From assembly GCA_021300535.1 (NCBI GenBank), contig JAJTED010000020.1, positions 1 through 36,723 of the forward strand: DNA of 36,723 nucleotides, given 5' to 3'. The stretch comes from Planctomycetaceae bacterium. Its GTDB lineage: Bacteria > Planctomycetota > Planctomycetia > Pirellulales > UBA1268. The translations under genes and the position numbers were made by a program. Every line of letters begins with the position of its first letter. Position 1 is the first letter of the stretch. Positions 25,503-32,526 of the stretch are shown here, piece after piece. The notes under the pieces were generated by a model. That model was given only the letters and a program-made list of their open reading frames with translations. It had not been told where the DNA came from and ran no database searches.

Positions 25503-27764
25503 ATGTGCCGTGTCTTTTTCGCGTTGCTGCCCCGCCGCGGCGCCAGCCTGCCGAACCAGCTGCCGCTCGTCGTCGCGGTGCTGCTGCTCGCCGCCGTCGC
25601 GCCGGCCGTGCCCAGCCTGGCCGATGAACTCACCACCAACGCGGCGGCCATCGTCCCCGCCGACGCGGCCTTCCTTTCGGCGACCCTCCGGGCGCGGGAA
25701 CAGTACGACCGCTTCATGAAGAGCAACGCATTCAGGGCGCTCAAGGATCTGCCGGCGGTGCGGCGGGCGCTCGGTTCGCTCGAGGAGCAGCGGTCGATGC
25801 CGGGCAGCCCGTTCTCGATGGCTGAAACCTTCATGCAGCTCCCGGAGAACGAGCAGGCGGTCGACGTGCTCGCCGACATGGTGGCCACCGACACGTTCGT
25901 CTACGGGGAGCCGTCGTGCATTTCTTTTCTCCGGCTGCTGCAGAAGGTGCAGGAACTGCAGGGCACGGCCCCGCTGCAGGCCGAGCTCGGCCGCAATGAC
26001 GGGCTGGAGGGCGTTCAGAAGGCCGCGATCGTCAAGGGCCTGGCGGCCAACCTCGATCTCCTCGTCGTGCCCGACATCGTGTGGGGCTTCCGGACCACGA
26101 AAGTCGACGCCGCGAAGGCGCAGCTCAGGCGGATCGAGGTCCTGCTCAAGCTCGTGACCCAGGCGAACCCCGCCATGGCCGACGCCCTGGCCCGCAAGCC
26201 GATCGCCGGCGGCGAGGTCGTGACATTCACGATCCAAGGCGACCAGCTGCCGTGGGGCGAGCTCGAGGACGAGTTGGCCGCGGGCCTCGACGACAAGGCC
26301 GACCTGGACAAGGTGCTCGACCGGCTGCGAAAGCTCGACGTCGTCGTCGCCCTGGGCGTGATCGGCGACCGCGTGATCCTCTCGGTCGGTGATTCGATCG
26401 ACCACCTTCAGAAGCTGGCCCTGCCGGGAACCGGCCGCCAGGGCCTGCTCGACACGCCGCCCTTCGCCCAGCTCCGGGCCCACAAGGACAAGCCGCTCAC
26501 CGGCCTCGCGTACGTCAGCGACGCCTTGGCCGATCTCAACCGGGAGAGCGCTTCCTCGGGCTTTCGCATGCTGAACCAGGCTGCAGACGCGGCCATCCAA
26601 CAGGCGGCGCTTCCCGCGGAGGCGGCCGCGGACACGCGGCGGTTGCTGTCCAAGGCCGAGAAGGACCTGGGCCGCCGGCTGCCCAAGCCCGGGCCGTGGC
26701 TCGCCTTCTCGTTTCTCACCGACCAGGGCTACGAGGGCTACGCCTGGGACTGGGCACGAAACCAGCCCTTCGACGGTTCGCGGCGGCTCGATCTGCTGGA
26801 GCACGTCGGGGGTGCGCCGCTGGCGGCGGTGGTGTCGCGGATCAAGTCCGATCCCGCCCTGCTCGACGACCTCACGGCCCTGGCCTCGGGAAGCTGGGGG
26901 CTGTTCATGAAGTATGGCGTGCCGCGGGCCGACGAAACCGAGCGGGAGCGGGTCGAGGCCTTTGACGAGCACGTCGTGCCACTGGGAAAGAAGCTCATGG
27001 AGGTGCTCCGTGCCAAGATCGTGCCGGCGCTCGCCGACGGGCAGGTGGGACTCGTGATCGACGCCAAGACGAAGGCCACGCGGGTGCAGAGGGACTTACC
27101 GGCCTCGGCCGAGCCGTTGCCGCTGCTCGAACCGGCGATCGTCCTGCCGCTGGCCGACCCCAAGCTCTTCCGTGAGGGTTTGAGCGATCTCTTCGCGCTG
27201 ACCGACGAACTCGTCGCTGCCGCCCGCACGATGGCTCCCGATGCCGTGCCGGCGGGCTACGAGGTGCCCGCGCCGGAGAAGGCGAAGGTCGCGGCCGGCT
27301 CGATCTGGTCGTTCGCCCTGCCGGCATCGGGTCTCGACACGCAACTCCGGCCGGCGATCGGCGTCGGCGACCAGGCCGCGGTGTTCTCGCTGGTGCCGGC
27401 GCAGGCCGGCCGGCTGCTGGCGGCGGCCCGCATGGAGACCGGCTCGCAACTGGCAACGTTCGAGGAGCCGCTCGCCGGGGCGGCCGCCATCGACTTCGCG
27501 GGTCTCGTCGATGTGCTCCGGCCGTGGGTCGTGTACCTCACCCGCTACGGCTGCGTGCAGCAGCGGGACGGCCGAGTGGACGCGGACGAGGAGCTCGCCG
27601 CCGAGGATGAGACGGCGGAGGCCAAGGAGGCCCTCGCGCATGTGGCCGTGGCGCTCGAGGTAGCGAAGTGCTTCCGCGCCGCCACCGCCGAGACGTCGAT
27701 CACCGAGGAAGCGACGGTCACCCACTGGCGAAACGTCATCCGCGACCTGCCGGCGAAGCCGTAG
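25503..27764 (+). CDS. Large secreted protein, DUF3352-like region, function unknown
   Basis: The 753-residue product starts with basic residues and a long hydrophobic signal (LPLVVAVLLLAAVAPAVPSL) followed by ADELTTNAAAIVPADAAFLS. That opening, a helix with YDRFMKSNAFRALKDLPAVR, and repeated alternation of strand and helix resemble the group labelled DUF3352, which has no known reaction. No catalytic or metal motif is evident and no second membrane segment. ATG 25503 is preferred over ATG 25452 because GAAGGA stands 9 bases before it. It is divergent from ftr and convergent with ribD, so it is probably transcribed alone. I do not assign a function. Confidence 0.72.
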   Translation: MCRVFFALLPRRGASLPNQLPLVVAVLLLAAVAPAVPSLADELTTNAAAIVPADAAFLSATLRAREQYDRFMKSNAFRALKDLPAVRRALGSLEEQRSMPGSPFSMAETFMQLPENEQAVDVLADMVATDTFVYGEPSCISFLRLLQKVQELQGTAPLQAELGRNDGLEGVQKAAIVKGLAANLDLLVVPDIVWGFRTTKVDAAKAQLRRIEVLLKLVTQANPAMADALARKPIAGGEVVTFTIQGDQLPWGELEDELAAGLDDKADLDKVLDRLRKLDVVVALGVIGDRVILSVGDSIDHLQKLALPGTGRQGLLDTPPFAQLRAHKDKPLTGLAYVSDALADLNRESASSGFRMLNQAADAAIQQAALPAEAAADTRRLLSKAEKDLGRRLPKPGPWLAFSFLTDQGYEGYAWDWARNQPFDGSRRLDLLEHVGGAPLAAVVSRIKSDPALLDDLTALASGSWGLFMKYGVPRADETERERVEAFDEHVVPLGKKLMEVLRAKIVPALADGQVGLVIDAKTKATRVQRDLPASAEPLPLLEPAIVLPLADPKLFREGLSDLFALTDELVAAARTMAPDAVPAGYEVPAPEKAKVAAGSIWSFALPASGLDTQLRPAIGVGDQAAVFSLVPAQAGRLLAAARMETGSQLATFEEPLAGAAAIDFAGLVDVLRPWVVYLTRYGCVQQRDGRVDADEELAAEDETAEAKEALAHVAVALEVAKCFRAATAETSITEEATVTHWRNVIRDLPAKP

Positions 27765-27811
27765 CGCCTGGTCAGGCTGCTCGCGCACCCGACGGCTTCA
27801 GCGGGGGATTC

Positions 27812-28825
27812 TCACGTCTGATCCATATCCGCCCGGCGCACGAGGCCGCGGAGCAGGATGTCGCCGCCGGGCAGGGCGACCTCCTCGACGTCGCAGGCGG
27901 GCACGGCGGGGAGCGTGGGGAGTGCGGCGGGGTCGCCGCCGATGACCCGCGGCGCCACGAACGCCTGGATCTCGTCCACCGCGCCGGCGGCGAAAAACGT
28001 CTGCAGCACGGCCGCGCCTCCTTCGACCATCAGATTCGTAAGCCGACGCCGTCCCAGTTCGGCCAACAGTTCCCGCAACTGCTCGCTCCGCGAGTCGGCC
28101 GCGGCCTGCCAGACCTCGCAGCCCGCGGCCCGCAGCGCCGCCACCCGGTCTGCGGTGGCCGCCGGACCGGCGGCGACGAGCACGGGCACCTCGCGGGCGG
28201 TGCGGACAAGGGCCGCGGCCAGCGGCAGCCTGGCGGCCGAATCGAGCACGATCCGCAGCGGCTGCCGTGGCCCCGGCGGCCGCGCGGTGAGCAACGGGTC
28301 GTCGGCCAGCACCGTGCCGATGCCGACGGCGATCGCGTCGATGCGACCGCGGAGGGCGTGAACCAGGCTCCGCGATTCCGCGGAACTGATCCAGCGGTCC
28401 GCACCGGGCGGCGCCGCCAGCCGGCCGTCGAGGCTCATCGCCCATTTGGCGATCACCCACGGCATGCCGGTCTCGACGAGTTTGCAAAACGGCGCGATCA
28501 GCCGGCGGGCGTCGGCCCCGAGCACTCCGGTTTCGACGTCGATGCCGGCCGCCCGCAGCGCGGCGATGCCGCGGCCGGCGACGGCTGGAAAGGGATCGCC
28601 TGACGCGATGACCACGCGGGCGATGCCCGCCGCGATGATCGCCGCGGTGCAGGGTGGAGTCTTGCCGTGGTGGCAACAGGGCTCGAGCGTGACGCAGAGC
28701 GTCGCGCCGCGGGCGGCCGGCCCGGCGGCCGCGAGCGCCGCGACCTCGGCGTGCGGCCCGCCGAACACCGTGTGCCAGCCCTCGCCCACGATCGTGCCGT
28801 CGGCTGCGACCACGACCGCCCCCAC
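27812..28825 (-). CDS. ribD: Riboflavin biosynthesis protein RibD, N-terminus missing
   Basis: RibD carries out two steps of riboflavin synthesis: zinc-dependent deamination and NADPH-dependent reduction. The 337-residue frame has the deaminase zinc ligands GPHAEVAAL and EPCCHHGKTPPC, then RibD-type DPFPAVAGRGIAALRAAGI, and the reductase domain with KWAMSLDGRLA, GIGTVLADDPLLTAR, VLDSAARLPL and LMVEGGAAVLQTFF. The end is normal. The front is not: the codons before GTG 28825 read SEPNPQV, the family's SPNPxVGA block, yet 14 codons upstream is an in-frame TGA. No start codon lies between, so the first 25 or so residues are absent. Other frames do not hold them. GTG 28825 is only a fallback start and would cut into the substrate-binding block. 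Confidence 0.88.
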   Translation of the reverse strand: MGAVVVAADGTIVGEGWHTVFGGPHAEVAALAAAGPAARGATLCVTLEPCCHHGKTPPCTAAIIAAGIARVVIASGDPFPAVAGRGIAALRAAGIDVETGVLGADARRLIAPFCKLVETGMPWVIAKWAMSLDGRLAAPPGADRWISSAESRSLVHALRGRIDAIAVGIGTVLADDPLLTARPPGPRQPLRIVLDSAARLPLAAALVRTAREVPVLVAAGPAATADRVAALRAAGCEVWQAAADSRSEQLRELLAELGRRRLTNLMVEGGAAVLQTFFAAGAVDEIQAFVAPRVIGGDPAALPTLPAVPACDVEEVALPGGDILLRGLVRRADMDQT

Positions 28826-28911
28826 CTGCGGGTTGGGCTCCGACGGTTTGAATGTATGTTTACATCATGTCAGATTTCATGGTATCGAACTTTCCAGGAG
28901 CGATCGAACCG

Positions 28912-29238
28912 ATGGCTGAAAAGAAGGGCGTGAACAAATCCGAGGAGATCCGCAAGGTCGCCAAGTCCATGCAGGACAAGGGTGAGAAGCCGCGTCCGGT
29001 GGTGATCATCGCCGCCCTCAAGAAGCAGGGCATCGTCGTCTCCTCGCCGCAGGTCAGCATGGTCCTCAAGCGGATGGGCCTACGGCCGTCGCGGGGCCGG
29101 AAAGCGGTGGCGGCGGGCGGGCGGAGCGGTGCGATCTCGGTCGAGGATCTGCTGGCGGCCAAGAAGCTCGTCAATCATTTCGGCGGCACCGCCCGGGCGC
29201 TGGCCGCCCTCGAGGCCCTGCAGAAGTTCGAATCCTGA
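28912..29238 (+). CDS. Small planctomycete-type DNA-binding protein
   Basis: The 108-residue product starts MAEKKGVNKSEEIRKVAK. It has a helix-turn-helix-like region (EEIRKVAKSM, then PVVIIAALKKQGIVVSSPQV, then SMVLKRMGL), a basic linker PSRGRKAVAAGG, and a C-terminal amphipathic helix VEDLLAAKKLVNHFGGTARA. Proteins with this pattern (NKSE..IR, IxVSxxxVS, LLAAKKxVxxxGG) are, to my knowledge, frequent in planctomycetes, and their role is not known. I infer DNA binding from the front half and oligomerisation from the end. ATG 28912 is preferred: AGGAG (28896-28900) is 11 bases upstream, whereas the earlier in-frame ATG at 28852 sits in AT-rich, non-family sequence. An inverted repeat ATGTA-TGTT-TACAT at 28852-28865 might be an operator. 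Confidence 0.7.
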   Translation: MAEKKGVNKSEEIRKVAKSMQDKGEKPRPVVIIAALKKQGIVVSSPQVSMVLKRMGLRPSRGRKAVAAGGRSGAISVEDLLAAKKLVNHFGGTARALAALEALQKFES

Positions 29239-29243
29239 TGGCC

Positions 29244-29276
29244 CGGGGACAAGGCCTGTCGCAGTCCTTGTCCCCG
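29244..29276 (+). terminator. Perfect 11-bp hairpin after the small DNA-binding gene
   Basis: CGGGGACAAGG (29244-29254) pairs exactly with CCTTGTCCCCG (29266-29276) around an 11-base loop, starting six bases after the stop codon. There is no T-run after it, so intrinsic termination in the standard form is doubtful, but position and strength suggest a transcript end or 3'-stabilising structure. Confidence 0.5.
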
Positions 29277-29280
29277 CTGC

Positions 29281-29314
29281 CGGCCGGGCGAACACCGCGA
29301 GTTTCGCCCGGCCG
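29281..29314 (+). terminator. Perfect 12-bp hairpin, second of a tandem pair
   Basis: CGGCCGGGCGAA (29281-29292) pairs exactly with TTCGCCCGGCCG (29303-29314) around a 10-base loop. It directly follows the hairpin at 29244-29276 with four bases between. It has no T-run. Being symmetrical, it could work on either strand. Confidence 0.5.
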
Positions 29315-29470
29315 ACATGCTGTGTGACAATGCCGGTGCAACTGCCAGGAAGCCCGAACGCACGTTTTGATGTTGCGGCGGTGGCTTGGCAAAGCATCGG
29401 CGCTGCTGGAATGCGGTTGCGAACGTTGTTTTGCGGATCCTTTGAATTGGGAATCCGTCTCGTCAACCGT

Positions 29471-29510
29471 CCAACAAGCCCCGGGTGGCAACCCGGGGAC
29501 TCCGGGCACG
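29471..29510 (-). repeat. REP-like palindromic element, copy B (inverted)
   Basis: The hairpin is CCCCGGGT (29479-29486), GGCA loop, ACCCGGGG (29491-29498). Read on the minus strand it matches copies A and C: a CCCGGAGT-type lead, the stem, a TGCC loop and a CTTGTTG tail. Together with copy C, in opposite orientation 81 bases on, it makes a paired arrangement like bacterial BIMEs. Confidence 0.65.
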
Positions 29511-29591
29511 AAAACCAGCCCGCAGTCCATGCCGGATGACGGCACGCAATTTCCTGGCTCCAACCCACATCGCATGGCACCCGGGAAGACA

Positions 29592-29632
29592 CGCCACCCG
29601 GAGTCCTCCGGCTTCCGCCGGGGGCTTCTTGT
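29592..29632 (+). repeat. REP-like palindromic element, copy C
   Basis: The stem is CCTCCGGC (29605-29612), TTCC loop, GCCGGGGG (29617-29624), with one G-U pair, followed by CTTCTTGT. It aligns over 41 bases with copy A at 1471-1511 with about six mismatches. Several stem changes are matched by their partner or tolerated as G-U, so structure is conserved. Confidence 0.7.
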
Positions 29633-29846
29633 GGGAGCGCCAGGCCGGATGGCCGGGTTGGTTCCAGCGGGCGGAGGCCCGCCAAGCGAGAGTCGGTGCG
29701 ATCCTGCCGGTCGCACCGGCTGGACGGGCGATCGACGCCCTGAATCGCGGTGTATGCTTGACCTCGACGGCAGGGCGGCAAGGTCGCCGCAGTCCGCTCC
29801 GTCGACCCAGGCGACAAGGTCCCGGCCCCGCGGGCCGGGCGAGGGA

Positions 29847-30941
29847 ATGACCGACAACCGCGAGTTTATCGGCGAGTTCCTCGTCGAATCGAGCGAGAAC
29901 CTCGATCAGCTCGACCGCGACCTGCTCGCGCTCGAGGAGCGGCCCGGCGATTCGCAGCGTGTGGCGAGCATCTTTCGCACCGTCCACACCATCAAGGGAA
30001 ACAGCGGCTTCTTCGGCTTCTCCAAGCTTGGTGCCCTGGCCCACAGCGGCGAGCACCTGCTCGGCAGGCTTCGCGACGGCAAGCTCACGCTCGACGATCG
30101 CGTGACCGGTTCGCTGTACTCGATGGTCGATGCCGTGCGGACGATCCTGCGGACGATCGAGGCGACAGGCGGCGAGGGCGAGCACGACTATCGTGACCTC
30201 TCGCGGGCGCTCGCCGCGGTGGCGGCCGGCGAGGAGTCCATGCCGGCCGCACCGGCCACGCCGTCACCGGCCACCGAGCCGGCCGCGGCCGTCACCGCTA
30301 CGGCTGAGCCGCCCGATGCCTCGACCGCACCGGCGACCCCACCGGATCCCACAACGACCGTTGCTGCCGTGGAGCGAGCCCCGCCCCAGCCCGAACTTCC
30401 CGCCCCGACCGGGCCCGGTGTCGTCGACTCGACCGTCCGTGTCGACGTTGGCCTGCTGGCCTCGATTCTCGACCTCGTCGGCGAACTGGTGCTCGCCCGC
30501 AACCAGCTCCGCAGCGTCGACAGTGACGATCCCGCCGTGCAGGCCTGTACCCAGCGAATCAACACCGTCACCAACGCCCTCCAGGAAACGGCGGTCCGCA
30601 CGCGGCTCCAGCCGGTCGATCATGTCTTCAGCCGCTTCCCGCGCACGGTCCGCGACCTTGCCGTTTCCTGCGGCAAGGAGGTGCAGCTGGTGATCGACGG
30701 CGCCGACACCGAGCTCGACCGCTCGCTGATCGAGAGCATCCGCGACCCGCTCACGCATCTCATCCGCAATGCCGTCGATCATGGCATCGAGCCGCCGGAA
30801 GCCCGCGTCGGGCCGGCTCGCGCTGCGGGCCTTCAACGAGAGCGGCCGGGTGACGATCGAGGTCTCCGACGACGGGGGCGGGATCGCCTTCGAGAAGGTC
30901 CGCGAGAAGGCGGTCGCCCGGGGGCTGGTGTCGGCCGCTGA
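29847..30941 (+). CDS. cheA: Chemotaxis histidine kinase CheA, N-terminal part of frameshifted gene
   Basis: CheA takes signals from receptors and phosphorylates response regulators. This frame holds the HPt domain (about residues 5-110) with the phospho-accepting His47 in RTVHTIKGNSGFFGF. A Pro/Ala/Thr-rich linker (about 130-190) follows with no P2 regulator-binding domain. Next are the dimerisation helices (RVDVGLLASILDLVGELVLA) and the start of the ATPase with the N box HLIRNAVDHGIEPPE (304-318). After Glu318 the frame leaves the family and runs on for 46 unrelated residues to a stop at 30941. Family sequence resumes in the +1 frame at 30799. The start is ATG 29847, preceded by GAGGGA. The product as read would be a dead kinase fragment, although its HPt domain could still fold. 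Confidence 0.9.
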   Translation: MTDNREFIGEFLVESSENLDQLDRDLLALEERPGDSQRVASIFRTVHTIKGNSGFFGFSKLGALAHSGEHLLGRLRDGKLTLDDRVTGSLYSMVDAVRTILRTIEATGGEGEHDYRDLSRALAAVAAGEESMPAAPATPSPATEPAAAVTATAEPPDASTAPATPPDPTTTVAAVERAPPQPELPAPTGPGVVDSTVRVDVGLLASILDLVGELVLARNQLRSVDSDDPAVQACTQRINTVTNALQETAVRTRLQPVDHVFSRFPRTVRDLAVSCGKEVQLVIDGADTELDRSLIESIRDPLTHLIRNAVDHGIEPPEARVGPARAAGLQRERPGDDRGLRRRGRDRLREGPREGGRPGAGVGR

Positions 30942-32055
30942 GGCGGCGACCATGCCGCCGGACCGCGTGCTGCAGTTCATCTTCGAGCCCGGCTTCTCGA
31001 CCGCGGCCGCGGTGACGAGCGTTTCCGGACGCGGTGTGGGCATGGATGTCGTGCGCACGAACATCGAGGCGATCGGCGGCACGGTCGACATCCACAGCGT
31101 GCCCGGCGTGGGCACCACCGTCCGCGTGCATGTCCCGCTCACGTTGGCGATCATGCCGGCGCTGGTCGTCCGCTGCGGCACCGAGCGGTTCGCGATTCCG
31201 CAATCGGCGGTGGGCGAGCTCGTGCCCGTGTCCCGCGACCGGCACGGGCCGCGGATCGAGGGCCTGCCCGAGGCACCGGTGATGCGGGTCCGCGGCCGGC
31301 TGGTGCCGATCCTGTTCCTCGACCAGTTCCTCGGGATTCGCGCGACGACCGCCTGCCGGTCCGAGGGCACGGTGGTGCTCGTCCGGGTCGACGACCACGA
31401 GTTCGGGCTCGTCGTCGACGGCATGCAGTCCGGCGCCGACCACTTCCGCTGCCGCGATCTGCTCGATGCAGCCAGCCTCTCCACGATCGTCGTCAAGCCG
31501 ATCGGGGCCCTGCTGGCCGGCCTCGGACTGTATTCGGGCGCCACGGTGCTCGGCGACGGGGGCGTGGTCCTGATCCTCGATCTCCGCGGCCTGCTGCGGG
31601 CGGCCCGCCTGCCGCCGGTCGACCGCGAGCCCGAGGCCGTCGTCGTGCCGGCGGCCGAGCTCGCCGACCGCTACCTCGTCTGCGGCACGCCGGCTGGCCG
31701 GCGGGTGGCCGTGCCGCTGGCCGACGTGGTGCGGCTCGAGAAGTATTCCCGGCAGGCGGTGCAGGTTGTCGGCGAGCGGACGGTCGTTCGCCGGGGCGAC
31801 GCCTTCACGCCCCTGGCCGACGTCGATGCGATCCTGGGACGCCTCGCGGCGGCCACCACCGACACGGTGAGTGTCGTCGTTCTCGACGGCGATGTCGGGC
31901 TCTCGGTGGGCACGATCCTCGACGTGCTCGCGGCCGAGTCGCCCCTCCAGCCCGCGGCCGCCGCCGGCGTCGCCGGCATCCTGTCCCTGGGTGGCGTCGC
32001 CACCGAGGTGGTCGATATCCGTGCCGCGCGGCGCCGCGCCCTCCTCGAGGCCTGA
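30769..32055 (+). CDS. cheA: CheA, C-terminal part: ATPase remainder and two CheW domains
   Basis: Family similarity starts at the codon at 30799 (KPASGRLALRAFNESGRVTI) and continues with the ATP-binding G1 box VSDDGGGI, the G2 box VSGRGVGMDVV, and GTTVRVHVPLTLAIMPALVV. Two successive CheW-like domains follow. The first has FAIPQSAVGELV, LFLDQFLGI and FGLVVDGMQ. The second has VAVPLADVVRLEKYSRQAVQ. CheW-like domains dock the kinase to receptors; a doubled one is less common than a single one. Any start codon in this frame (30769 or 30781) would lie inside the upstream part, so this is not a separate gene but the second half of one cheA. About seven residues between PPE and KPASG, present in other CheA proteins, are missing at the junction. 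Confidence 0.9.
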   Translation: MPSIMASSRRKPASGRLALRAFNESGRVTIEVSDDGGGIAFEKVREKAVARGLVSAAEAATMPPDRVLQFIFEPGFSTAAAVTSVSGRGVGMDVVRTNIEAIGGTVDIHSVPGVGTTVRVHVPLTLAIMPALVVRCGTERFAIPQSAVGELVPVSRDRHGPRIEGLPEAPVMRVRGRLVPILFLDQFLGIRATTACRSEGTVVLVRVDDHEFGLVVDGMQSGADHFRCRDLLDAASLSTIVVKPIGALLAGLGLYSGATVLGDGGVVLILDLRGLLRAARLPPVDREPEAVVVPAAELADRYLVCGTPAGRRVAVPLADVVRLEKYSRQAVQVVGERTVVRRGDAFTPLADVDAILGRLAAATTDTVSVVVLDGDVGLSVGTILDVLAAESPLQPAAAAGVAGILSLGGVATEVVDIRAARRRALLEA

Positions 32056-32059
32056 CGCC

Positions 32060-32494
32060 ATGACCACCACGGCAATCCACCGCTGCTGCACGTTCCGCGT
32101 CGGCGCCGCCTGCTTCGCCGTGCCGGCGGACGGCGTCGTGGAGGTGCTGCGGGCCGGACGGGCGACCCGCGTGCCGCAGGCTCCGGCCGGGGTGCTCGGC
32201 CTGGTGCACCTGCGGGGTCGCATCGTGCCCGTGATCGACGCCGCCGCGCACCTGGGCGTCGACCGCCCCTGCCCGGAGCGGGCGACGCTCCTGGTGCTTA
32301 CGCTTCAGGACGACTGGTACGCGCTGGTGATCGACGAAATGCAAGACATCGTGGAGATCCCGGCCGACGGGATCGAGCAGACGGCGACCGGTGGCGAAGG
32401 GGCCGGCCCGCTGACCGGCGTCTTCGCCGCCCCCGAACAGCTCGTGCATCTGCTCGATCCCCAGCGCATGATTCAGGCACTCACGCGGCGCTAG
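32060..32494 (+). CDS. cheW: Chemotaxis coupling protein CheW
   Basis: CheW links receptors to CheA in the signalling array. The 144-residue product is a single CheW domain with [20 protein letters not shown], then [20 protein letters not shown] and VIDAAAHLG, and [20 protein letters not shown]. The end, [16 protein letters not shown], is the usual last strand. ATG 32060 lies four bases after the CheA stop, so the two are in one transcript and translation is probably coupled. Length is close to the family norm. With two further CheW domains in CheA, the operon encodes three such modules. Confidence 0.93.
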   Translation: MTTTAIHRCCTFRVGAACFAVPADGVVEVLRAGRATRVPQAPAGVLGLVHLRGRIVPVIDAAAHLGVDRPCPERATLLVLTLQDDWYALVIDEMQDIVEIPADGIEQTATGGEGAGPLTGVFAAPEQLVHLLDPQRMIQALTRR

Positions 32495-32526
32495 GCCGTA
32501 GGCAACCGAGAGGCAGGAAGTCCCCA

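Larger units (their letters stand above)
29239..29846 (+). other. Structured gene-free region ahead of cheA
   Basis: About 600 bases hold no gene I can support. From left to right it holds two adjacent perfect hairpins (29244-29314), an unremarkable stretch, and a REP-like copy in inverse orientation (29471-29510). Then come 81 spacer bases and a REP-like copy in direct orientation (29592-29632). Last is a hairpin with arms CGGTGCGA (29694-29701) and TCGCACCG (29711-29718) before the cheA start. The paired inverted REP copies form a BIME-like unit. The cheA operon promoter should lie here, but I see no convincing -35/-10 pair. Confidence 0.65.

Noticed and set aside
28826..28960. ribD N-terminus in another frame
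   Set aside because: All three minus-strand frames upstream contain early stops and none encodes the expected helix.
29224..29235. GTTCGAATCC, a tRNA T-loop-like sequence
   Set aside because: It encodes the last residues KFES of the small DNA-binding protein. No acceptor, D or anticodon stems surround it.
30780..30820. Programmed ribosomal frameshift in cheA
   Set aside because: There is no slippery run or downstream pseudoknot evident. About seven conserved residues are absent, which slippage cannot restore.
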